Below are positions 26,111-32,879 of a stretch of DNA of 64,000 nt, piece after piece. A program made the position numbers and the translations under genes. The stretch covers positions 38,883-102,882 of the forward strand of contig CAVYKB010000004.1 of the NCBI GenBank assembly GCA_963768975.1, given 5' to 3'. Each line of letters opens with the position of its first letter. Position 1 is the first letter of the stretch. The DNA is from CADCTB01 sp963768975 (GTDB lineage Bacteria > Actinomycetota > Acidimicrobiia > Acidimicrobiales > AC-14). The notes beneath the pieces are model-generated. The model was given only the letters and a program-made list of their open reading frames with translations, searched no databases and was not told where the DNA came from.

Positions 26111-27331
26111 CTACCCGGCGGGACGGGTGCCCAGGTTGACCTGGGCGGTCCGGCGCTGGCCGGCTCGATTGTAGGTGACCGTCACCCGGTCGCCGGGCTT
26201 CTTGGCGCCGATGGCCTCGGAGAGGTCGTCCGGCTCGTTGATCTGGGTGTTGTCCAGGGCGACGATCACGTCGCCGACCTGGATGCCGGCGCCGGCGGCA
26301 GGCGTGCCGGCGCCGACATCCACGACGGTGGCGCCAGGGCTCCCGTCGGCGGAGAGCTGGCTGCTCACGCCCAGGTAGGCGCGAGGCGTGGTGGCCGTGC
26401 TCTGGCCGCTGCGGAGGCGCTCCACGATCGGCTTGGCCTTGTCGATGGCGATGGCGAAGCCGATGTTCTGGCCCTGGCCGTCGACCGCGGTGTTGATCCC
26501 GATCACCTGGCCGGCGCTGTTGACCAGCGGCCCGCCCGAGTTGCCGGGGTTGATCGCCGCGTCGGTCTGGATGAGCCCGCTGAGCCGCGACCCGTCCTCG
26601 CCGCCGATGGTGCGGTTGAGGGCGGACACGATGCCCCGGGTCACGGTGAAGCCGCCCCGGAGGTCGAGGGCGTTGCCGATGGCCACCACGTCGTCGCCGA
26701 CACGGAGGGCATCGGAGCTGCCCAGCTCGACGGTGGGCAGGTTGGTGGCGCCGGTGATCTTGAGCAGGGCGAGGTCGTTGCCGCTGTCGGCGGCGATCAG
26801 TGTGGCCTCACGGGACTGGCTCTCGCCTGGCAGGTTGATCCTGATCGACGTGGCGCCGGCCACCACGTGGGCGTTGGTCAACACCTGGCCGTCGGCGGTC
26901 AGGATGACGCCGGTGCCGGCGCCCTGGGTGGGGAAGAACCGCCCGCCCCGGGTGGCCTGGCTGTGGATGAAAACCACGCCGGGCTGGACCTTGTTCAGGA
27001 TGCTCTGGACGTCGCCGGTCTGGGTGATCACCGAGCCGTTTCTCGAGGTCGCCACCGAGGTGGCCGGCGACGCTGCGTCCTCGGCGCTGATGCGTCCGGC
27101 CACGGCGCCGGCCGCCCCGCCGCCCAGCAGGGAAACGGCGGCGACGGCCGCCAGCCAGCGGGGGGCGACGCCCATGCGAGCGGCCGCCGGGGCGGGCGGG
27201 GGCGGCGCGGCCGGCGCCGGCTGCGGCGGGGCCTCGAACTGGAGGGTGGGCGGCGGACTCTGCCAGGACCGCGCCGGCGGCGGAGTCGGTTGGGCTTCGG
27301 GGTAGTCGAAGTCGACGGGCATGTCAGTCAC
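26111..27331 (-). CDS. HtrA/DegP-like membrane-anchored serine protease (S1C)
   Basis: A 406-residue protein with a Pro/Ala-rich cytoplasmic N-terminus (about 1-55), one membrane segment (WLAAVAAVSLLGGGAAGAVAG), a trypsin-like protease domain and a C-terminal PDZ domain (about 310-400). The catalytic triad is visible as TNAHVV (His), GNDLALLK (Asp) and PGNSGGPL (Ser). It is expected to degrade or sense misfolded proteins outside the membrane. The gene is preceded by a roughly 95-nt palindrome (27364-27458) that would fall in its 5' leader. ATG 27331 and 27322 are both possible starts. Confidence 0.93.
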   Translation of the reverse strand: MTDMPVDFDYPEAQPTPPPARSWQSPPPTLQFEAPPQPAPAAPPPPAPAAARMGVAPRWLAAVAAVSLLGGGAAGAVAGRISAEDAASPATSVATSRNGSVITQTGDVQSILNKVQPGVVFIHSQATRGGRFFPTQGAGTGVILTADGQVLTNAHVVAGATSIRINLPGESQSREATLIAADSGNDLALLKITGATNLPTVELGSSDALRVGDDVVAIGNALDLRGGFTVTRGIVSALNRTIGGEDGSRLSGLIQTDAAINPGNSGGPLVNSAGQVIGINTAVDGQGQNIGFAIAIDKAKPIVERLRSGQSTATTPRAYLGVSSQLSADGSPGATVVDVGAGTPAAGAGIQVGDVIVALDNTQINEPDDLSEAIGAKKPGDRVTVTYNRAGQRRTAQVNLGTRPAG

Positions 27332-27363
27332 CTCTGGGACGGGTCAGGAACCGCTGGAGAGAG

Positions 27364-27458
27364 GCGCGACCGGCGACCTACGGGGGAAGGGCCGCTCCGC
27401 CTTGGCCGCGGGTGGGGGGCCCCGGGGCCAAGGGGGAGCGGGAGGTCGCCGGTCGCGC
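27364..27458 (-). promoter_or_regulatory. Long two-stage palindrome upstream of the HtrA-like gene
   Basis: An outer 16-bp perfect stem (27364-27379 with 27443-27458) encloses a second 16-bp stem with one mismatch (27392-27407 with 27426-27441) and a G-rich loop. It lies 33 bp upstream of the protease start and 76 bp from the divergent small gene. It could be an RNA leader structure or a cruciform. Confidence 0.65.
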
Positions 27459-27533
27459 TCATGTTCTTAGTAAGCCACCCCAGCCTGTGAGCATCCTGAG
27501 AACGGGCTGCGAGGTGAGTGGGAAGATGGATCC

Positions 27534-27800
27534 ATGACGACCGCCGCGGACCTGGAGTCCTGGGTCCGGGAAGAGCTCCGCCTCGATCCCGCCCAGTCCG
27601 TCGACATCTCCGAGCTGCCGGGCACCGACCCGCGCTGCTCACCGATCGTGACTCAGGTCGCCGTCGGGGCGACGCCGGAAAGCGCGCCGCCCTTGTCCAT
27701 GGCCGGCAGCTCTGCCGTCGTTTTCCACATCGAGCGACCCCTGGACGAGCTGGTCCGCATGGACCTCGTCGCCGCTCTGGCCTTCGGTGGAGGCCACTGA
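27534..27800 (+). CDS. Small conserved-looking protein of unknown function
   Basis: An 88-residue cytoplasmic protein from ATG 27534. The pattern SVDISELPGTDPRCSPIVTQVAV followed by VVFHIERPLDELVRMDLVAAL recalls a small family with E-L-x-C-T-D-P-G-C-P-P-I-E-T-V motifs, but here one Cys is replaced by Gly. I cannot name a function. It runs convergent to the sensor kinase, and its last 162 bases overlap the antisense end of the kinase frame. Either the kinase ends in a non-homologous tail or one of the two frames is spurious there. Confidence 0.55.
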   Translation: MTTAADLESWVREELRLDPAQSVDISELPGTDPRCSPIVTQVAVGATPESAPPLSMAGSSAVVFHIERPLDELVRMDLVAALAFGGGH

Positions 27801-29882
27801 AGGCAGCTCCACCCAGAACCGGGCGCCGTGGCCGGGCGTCGACTCCACCTTCGCCCGCCCGCCGTGGGCCTCGGCGACCGCGGCCACGATCGAGAGCCCC
27901 AGGCCCGTCCCGCCCTGGTTGCGGTTGCGGGACGGGTCGGCCCGGTAGAAGCGCTCGAAGACCTTGGCTGCCTCCTCCGGGAAGAGGCCCGGCCCCTCGT
28001 CGGCCACCTCCAGCACGACCACGCCGCCGTCCCGACGGACACCGACCCGCACGCCGGCCGTGGCCGGCGTGTGCTGGCGGGCGTTGGCCAGCAGGTTGGC
28101 GGCCACCTGGCGCAGCCGCAGCTCGTCACCCAGGACGAGTGCGGCGTCGGTCGTTTCCAGGGTGATCGACCGCTCGGGCTCCACCGCCCGGGCGTCGGCG
28201 ACGGCGTCCTCGGCCACCCGGGTGAGGTCGACGGGCCGGCGTTCCAGGGGCCGGCCCTGGTCGAGGCGGGCCAGCAGGAGCAGGTCGTCGACCAGGACGC
28301 CCATGCGGGCCGACTCCTGCTCGATGCGCCGCATCGAGGTGGCCAGGTCCTCCTGGCGCTCGGAGGCGCCCCGCCGGAACATCTCGGCGTAACCCCGGAT
28401 GGAGGTGAGCGGCGTGCGCAGCTCGTGGGACGCGTCGGCCACGAAGCGCCGGAGGCGGTCCTCGGATGCCTGCCGGGCCTCGAACGCAGATTGGATCTGG
28501 CTCAGCATGGCGTTGAGGGCCAGACCCAGGCGGCCCACCTCGGTGCCGGGCTCGGCCCGCTCGACCCGCCGGCTCATGTCGCCGTCGGCGATGGCGCCGG
28601 CCGTGTCCTCGATGTCCTTCAGGGGGCGCAGGCCGGTCCGGACCACCACGAGGGCCAGGCCGGCCACGCCGGCGAGCACGGCAGCCGTCGTGACCAGCTC
28701 GATAGACACCAGCCGGCGCAGCGTCTGGACCACGTCGTTCATCGGGACGGCGACCACCAGCTTGCCGGCGTCGGACGTGAGGGGGACGACGACCACCCGG
28801 AACCCGGGCGCTCCCCGCTCGACGGCCGGCGTGGTGAACGGCTCCTGCCGCTCCAGGTCGCCGATGGTGAGGCGGGGCTCGGGAAGGGCGGCCAGATCGT
28901 CGCCCTCGTAGCCGAACGGCCGGCTGACGACCACGTTGCCGTCGCGATCGACCACTGCGCCGTAGGTGCCGCCGGGCACCGCCGTTCGGTTCAGGGGCGG
29001 GGATCGGCGCTCGCCGGTGGAAAGGCGGCTGGCCACTGGGTCGACCGCGGCCTGCACCTGCTCGTCGAGGCGGTCCATCAGGAAGGACTGGAGGAACCGG
29101 TAAGTCAGCAGGTTGGAGGAGACCAACCCGACCGAAACCAGCCCGAGGAGGCCGAGCAGCAGCCGCGTCTTGAGCGACATCGCCTTATCGCGTCGCGGGA
29201 CGCGAAGCGTGTAGCCCACCCCCCGGACGGTGTGGATCAGGCGGGGCTCGGTCTTGTCGACCTTCTTGCGCAGGTAGCTGATGTAGGTCTCCACCACGTT
29301 GGCGTCGCCCCCGAAGTCGTACTGCCAGACGTGATCGAGGATCTGGGACTTCGACAGGACCCGGCGGGCATTGAGCATCAGGTACCGCAGGAGCTTGAAC
29401 TCCGTGGCCGTCAGCTCGATGGCCTCGTCGCCCCGCCACACCTCGCGGGTGTCCTCGTCGAGCTCCAGGTCGGCGAAGGTCAGGCGGCTGGAGCCGGCGC
29501 CGGGACCGCTGCCGGTCCGCCTCAGCACGGCCCGCACCCTCGCCACCAGCTCCTCGACGCTGAACGGCTTGGTCACGTAGTCGTCACCGCCGAGGGTGAG
29601 CCCGTTGACCTTGTCCTCGGTGGCATCCCGCGCGGTGAGGAACACCACCGACACGGGGTGGCCGTCGGCCCGGATGCGCTTGAGGACGCCGAACCCATCG
29701 AGGTCGGGCAGCATCACGTCGAGAACGATGAGGTGGGGCCGGAAGGTGGCGGCCCGGGCCAGCGCGCTGCGGCCGTCGGCGGCCACGTCGACCTCGAAGC
29801 CCTCGTACCGGAGGGCCATGCTCACCAGCTCGGTGATGTTGGGCTCGTCGTCGACGACCAGGATGCGGGCCTTCTCGGTCAT
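27639..29882 (-). CDS. OmpR-family response regulator and sensor histidine kinase in one open frame
   Basis: From ATG 29882, residues 1-234 form a response regulator: the receiver has acidic DD at 11-12, phospho-Asp55, Thr83 and Lys105, and the winged-helix DNA-binding domain ends VRGVGYTLRVP. With no stop, the frame runs into MSLKTRLLLGLLGLV (ATG 29180), the start of a sensor kinase with two membrane segments, a HAMP domain, a phospho-acceptor box DASHELRTPLTSI, and HATPase motifs (NLLANARQHT, DEGPGLF, GGTGLGLSIV). Normally these are two genes. One missing base before GTCCCGCGACGCG would create a TAA just before ATG 29180, so a sequence error is a simple alternative to a true fusion. The last 50 residues overlap the convergent small gene. 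Confidence 0.85.
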   Translation of the reverse strand: MTEKARILVVDDEPNITELVSMALRYEGFEVDVAADGRSALARAATFRPHLIVLDVMLPDLDGFGVLKRIRADGHPVSVVFLTARDATEDKVNGLTLGGDDYVTKPFSVEELVARVRAVLRRTGSGPGAGSSRLTFADLELDEDTREVWRGDEAIELTATEFKLLRYLMLNARRVLSKSQILDHVWQYDFGGDANVVETYISYLRKKVDKTEPRLIHTVRGVGYTLRVPRRDKAMSLKTRLLLGLLGLVSVGLVSSNLLTYRFLQSFLMDRLDEQVQAAVDPVASRLSTGERRSPPLNRTAVPGGTYGAVVDRDGNVVVSRPFGYEGDDLAALPEPRLTIGDLERQEPFTTPAVERGAPGFRVVVVPLTSDAGKLVVAVPMNDVVQTLRRLVSIELVTTAAVLAGVAGLALVVVRTGLRPLKDIEDTAGAIADGDMSRRVERAEPGTEVGRLGLALNAMLSQIQSAFEARQASEDRLRRFVADASHELRTPLTSIRGYAEMFRRGASERQEDLATSMRRIEQESARMGVLVDDLLLLARLDQGRPLERRPVDLTRVAEDAVADARAVEPERSITLETTDAALVLGDELRLRQVAANLLANARQHTPATAGVRVGVRRDGGVVVLEVADEGPGLFPEEAAKVFERFYRADPSRNRNQGGTGLGLSIVAAVAEAHGGRAKVESTPGHGARFWVELPSVASTEGQSGDEVHADQLVQGSLDVENDGRAAGHGQGRRAFRRRPDGDLSHDR

Positions 29883-29935
29883 CGCCCTCCATTGTCGCCG
29901 TTCTGGCTGTGAACGGCCTGTGAAGACGCTGAGGA

Positions 29936-30421
29936 TCAGCCGGTGTGCTTCTCGGGGGACCCCTGCTGGTCGTCCTCGCCGCTCTGGGCCTTGAGGAAGG
30001 AGAACTTGCCGTTGGGCTCGAGCACCGCCAGGTCGACCTCGCTCAGGTCGTGGATCCCCTGGTTGCGGGCTGCCTCGCATATCTCCGCCAGCGTGAGCCG
30101 CTCGATCCGCAGCACCTCCGCCAGCGGCTCGCCGTGGTGGACCACCACCACCGGCTGGCCCTCCAGCGCCGGTCGGAGGCCGCGGAACCGCCACGCCAAG
30201 TACGCGAAGACGAGGATCCAGAGCGCCAGCGTGCCGACGGCGAGGACCGCCCCGGTCAGCGACATGTCCTCCTGGGTGGCTCCCTGCTGGATGAGGTCGC
30301 CCATGGTCACCAGCAGGATCAGCTCGAAGGCCGTCATCTCGGACAGCTCCCGCTTGCCGACTCCCCGGGCCACCGCCCACAGGAAGAAGTAGATGACTGT
30401 CGCCCGGATGATGATCTCCAT
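29936..30421 (-). CDS. DUF421 (YetF/YcaP-family) membrane protein
   Basis: A 161-residue protein from ATG 30421. It has two to three N-terminal membrane segments (RATVIYFFLWAVARGVG, LILLVTMGDLIQQG, AVLAVGTLALWILVFAYLAW). The cytoplasmic DUF421 domain follows, with GLRPALEGQPVVVVHHGE and the RLTLAEICEAARNQGIHDLSEVDLAVLEPNGKFSF region (family core, here about residues 95-140). The function is unknown across the family. It overlaps the upstream membrane-anchored gene by one base (TGATG), so the two form a translationally coupled pair. Confidence 0.9.
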   Translation of the reverse strand: MEIIIRATVIYFFLWAVARGVGKRELSEMTAFELILLVTMGDLIQQGATQEDMSLTGAVLAVGTLALWILVFAYLAWRFRGLRPALEGQPVVVVHHGEPLAEVLRIERLTLAEICEAARNQGIHDLSEVDLAVLEPNGKFSFLKAQSGEDDQQGSPEKHTG

Positions 30422-30963
30422 CAGGGCAGCACGAAGGTCTTGAAGGCGACGGTGACCGCCCGCGAACCTGAACCGCCGCTCAGGACGGAGAGCTCGCCCT
30501 TCAACGTGGTCAGCTGCACGCCGGGTTCGATGCGGGCGTCGAAGGACACCGTCAGCGTGTCCGAGGCCGAGGGGCCGAAGGTCCAGATCGTCCGCTCCTC
30601 GTCGGAGCGCTCCTCCTCCGGCGCCGGCCCCAGGCCGTTCTCGTCGAAGGCGTCGAAGTACGCGGAGGTGACCGCAACCGTGAGGCCGTCGGGGAAACCT
30701 CCCGGCCGGCGCACCTCGAACGACCACGGGGTGGCCAGCCCCGGCCGGGAGATGCTGGCGTAGGTCACGGCGACCTCGTAGCCGCCGCCGGCGGCGGTGA
30801 CCGTCGTGGTCCTCACTCCCAGGAAGCCGAGGGCGCCGAGGCCCAGGAACGCGGCGAGGGCGACGACAAAGATCCGCCGCCCGAGCCGCGCCCGGACCTG
30901 CCGCCCGGTGTCGGTCTCCTCCGGGGCGGTGGGGATACTCGGCCGACCCGCGTCGGTCACCAC
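30421..30963 (-). CDS. Membrane-anchored protein of unknown function
   Basis: A 180-residue protein from GTG 30963. Residues 1-28 are cytoplasmic and polar; one membrane segment (IFVVALAAFLGLGALGFLGV) follows. The remaining 130 residues are predicted extracytoplasmic, rich in beta strands (YEVAVTYASISRPG, TLTVSFDARIEPG, AVTVAFKTFVLP). No Cys residues or known motif. The stop overlaps the DUF421 start by one base, so it probably works with that protein at the membrane. A family name cannot be given. Confidence 0.7.
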   Translation of the reverse strand: MVTDAGRPSIPTAPEETDTGRQVRARLGRRIFVVALAAFLGLGALGFLGVRTTTVTAAGGGYEVAVTYASISRPGLATPWSFEVRRPGGFPDGLTVAVTSAYFDAFDENGLGPAPEEERSDEERTIWTFGPSASDTLTVSFDARIEPGVQLTTLKGELSVLSGGSGSRAVTVAFKTFVLP

Positions 30964-31010
30964 GGATGATGACGCTACCGACGACCTGCCCCGAACTGGT
31001 GGACCCTGTC

Positions 31011-31040
31011 AGGGGAGGCGCCCGCCGGATCGCCTCCCCT
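31011..31040 (-). terminator. 10-bp hairpin just downstream of glnII
   Basis: Positions 31011-31020 and 31031-31040 form a perfect GC-rich 10-bp stem with a 10-nt loop, starting 6 bp past the glutamine synthetase stop. It is probably its terminator. Confidence 0.65.
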
Positions 31041-31046
31041 CCGGGC

Positions 31047-32060
31047 TCAGGCCAGGTTCTTCTTCTCGAGCGAGGAGCAGACGGTCTGGGTGATGGCCCT
31101 GGTGACCAGGTACGGGTCGCAGTTGGCGTTGGGCCGGCGGTCCTCGATGTATCCGCTCTTGTCCACCTCGACCTGCCAGGGGATGCGTACCGAGGCGCCC
31201 CGGTTGGACACGCCGTAGCTGAACTCGTTCCACGGCGCGGTCTCGTGCAGGCCGGTGAGGCGGGCCTCGATGCCGAAACCGTACTGGTGCACGTGGTCCA
31301 TGAAGTTCTCGCCGAGGGCCTCGCAGGCGGCGATGATCGGGTCGTAGCCGTTGCGCATGGCCTTGGTGGAGAAGTTGGTGTGGGCGCCGGCGCCGTTCCA
31401 GTCGCCGTGGACGGGCTTGGGGTCGAGCGTGGCCGAAACGTCCCACTCCTCGGCGGTGCGGTAGAGCAGCCAGCGGGCCACCCACAGGTGGTCGGAGACG
31501 TCGAGGGGCGACCCTGGGCCGATCTGGAACTCCCACTGGCCGGGCATGACCTCGGCGTTGATGCCCGAGAACAGCAGGCCGGCGTCGATGCAGTGCTGCA
31601 TATGCTTCTCGACGATCGGGCGCCCGAAGATCTCGTCCGAGCCGACGCCGCAGTAGTAGCCACCCTGGGGGGCGGGGAAGCCCTTGGGCGGGAAGCCGAG
31701 GGGGCGGCTGCCCTCGAAGAACGTGTACTCCTGCTCGATGCCGAACCACGGCTCCTGCGCCGCGTACCGCTCCGACACCTCCCGGAGGGCGGCCCGGGTG
31801 TTGGTGGGGTGCGGCGTCATGTCGGTGAGGAGAACCTCACAGAGCACCAGGACATCGTTCCCGCCCCGAATGGGGTCGGGGCAGGTGAACACCGGCTGCA
31901 GCACACAGTCCGAGGCGCTACCGGGCGCCTGGTTGGTCGACGAGCCGTCGAAGCCCCAGATCGACAGAGCGGCGCCGTCGGCAAGGATCTTGGTCTTGGA
32001 CCGCAGCTTGGCCGTCGGCTCCGTGCCGTCGATCCAGATGTACTCAGCTTTGTAGACCAC
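31047..32060 (-). CDS. glnII: Type II (eukaryotic-like) glutamine synthetase
   Basis: A 337-residue cytoplasmic enzyme that makes glutamine from glutamate, ammonia and ATP. Size and motifs are those of GSII rather than the ~470-residue GSI: YIWIDGTEPTAKLRSKT, WGFDGSSTNQAPGSASDC (the D-G-S-S-T latch), PWFGIEQEYTFF (metal-binding Glu), NAEVMPGQWEFQIGP and GDWNGAGAHTNFST. GTG 32060 is chosen because GAGGAG lies 4 nt upstream and the family starts just there. It has no adenylylation site of the GSI kind. No other nitrogen genes adjoin it. A terminator hairpin follows. Confidence 0.95.
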   Translation of the reverse strand: MVYKAEYIWIDGTEPTAKLRSKTKILADGAALSIWGFDGSSTNQAPGSASDCVLQPVFTCPDPIRGGNDVLVLCEVLLTDMTPHPTNTRAALREVSERYAAQEPWFGIEQEYTFFEGSRPLGFPPKGFPAPQGGYYCGVGSDEIFGRPIVEKHMQHCIDAGLLFSGINAEVMPGQWEFQIGPGSPLDVSDHLWVARWLLYRTAEEWDVSATLDPKPVHGDWNGAGAHTNFSTKAMRNGYDPIIAACEALGENFMDHVHQYGFGIEARLTGLHETAPWNEFSYGVSNRGASVRIPWQVEVDKSGYIEDRRPNANCDPYLVTRAITQTVCSSLEKKNLA

Positions 32061-32230
32061 GTATCTCCTCGGGTAGCGGGTCGGGGGCCTGGGTGCAGCC
32101 GGCCCGACAAATCTTCGGAACCCCAATAGTGAGCCTCACGGGGATTGCCGAACCAATTCTGCTTTGTGAACGCTCTGTGAACCAGCGGCGCCGGCGACGG
32201 CGCGCCGGCGCCGCGCTCTAACGTAAGCCG

Positions 32231-32875
32231 ATGGTCGGACGGGGGACTCTCGGCGTGGCGCTGCTCGCCCTGGGACTGGTCGGGTGCGGTCCGGGGGAGG
32301 ACACAGCGACGACGCCGACCACCGTCACCACCGTCTCCGTCACGACCACCGCAGCGCCGGCCTCGACGACCACGACCACCCAGGCGCCGGCGGCGACCAC
32401 CACGACCACCGCCCGCGTTACCGCGGCCACGGCGGTCATCGAGCCCCACCGGGTGGCCGGCATCCCCCTCGGGGCGACCAAGTCCCAGGCCATCGCCGTG
32501 CTCGGCCCCGCCACCCGGTCGGGTCAGGAGACCGACCTCAGCGGAAAGAAGTACGACTACCTGAACTGGGACCTGAGCGGGAACCGGGGCCTGTCGCTGG
32601 CCTTCGGCACGGATTCGGTGACCTCACCGCTCTTGACCGACTGGAAAGCCACCTCCGCCGGCCCGCGGACGACCGGCGGAGTGCAGGTGGGCGACGCCGC
32701 GGCCAAGGTCAGTACCGCCCACGGGCCGCTGACCTCTTTCTGCTGTGACACGAGGGTCGCCTCGGTCAACCAGGCCGGCGGGCGGATGATCGTCATCGTC
32801 GGCAACGCCAGCCAGAAGGCCGACCAGATCGTGGGAGGCGACCCTGCGTTCTGGTCCCGGAAGATCGCCGACTGA
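32231..32875 (+). CDS. Thr-rich stalk lipoprotein
   Basis: A 214-residue protein with a lipoprotein signal (GRGTLGVALLALGLVGC, Cys19 as the lipidated residue). A Thr/Ala/Pro stalk of about 50 residues (VTTTAAPASTTTTTQAPAAT) would span the cell wall. The folded part (about 75-214) begins HRVAGIPLGATKSQAIAVLG, a motif typical of small domains that follow the pattern G-x-x-L-G-x-T-x-x-x-A. A CC pair lies near 170. No enzymatic motif. It ends 4 bp before the GH65 gene, so the two may be co-transcribed. The stalk resembles that of the 38150-38974 lipoprotein. Confidence 0.75.
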   Translation: MVGRGTLGVALLALGLVGCGPGEDTATTPTTVTTVSVTTTAAPASTTTTTQAPAATTTTTARVTAATAVIEPHRVAGIPLGATKSQAIAVLGPATRSGQETDLSGKKYDYLNWDLSGNRGLSLAFGTDSVTSPLLTDWKATSAGPRTTGGVQVGDAAAKVSTAHGPLTSFCCDTRVASVNQAGGRMIVIVGNASQKADQIVGGDPAFWSRKIAD

Positions 32876-32879
32876 CCGA

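Noticed and set aside
27828..29912. 694-codon plus-strand open frame opposite the two-component genes
   Set aside because: It mirrors the regulator/kinase coding strand and shows no domain; the minus strand has canonical kinase motifs.
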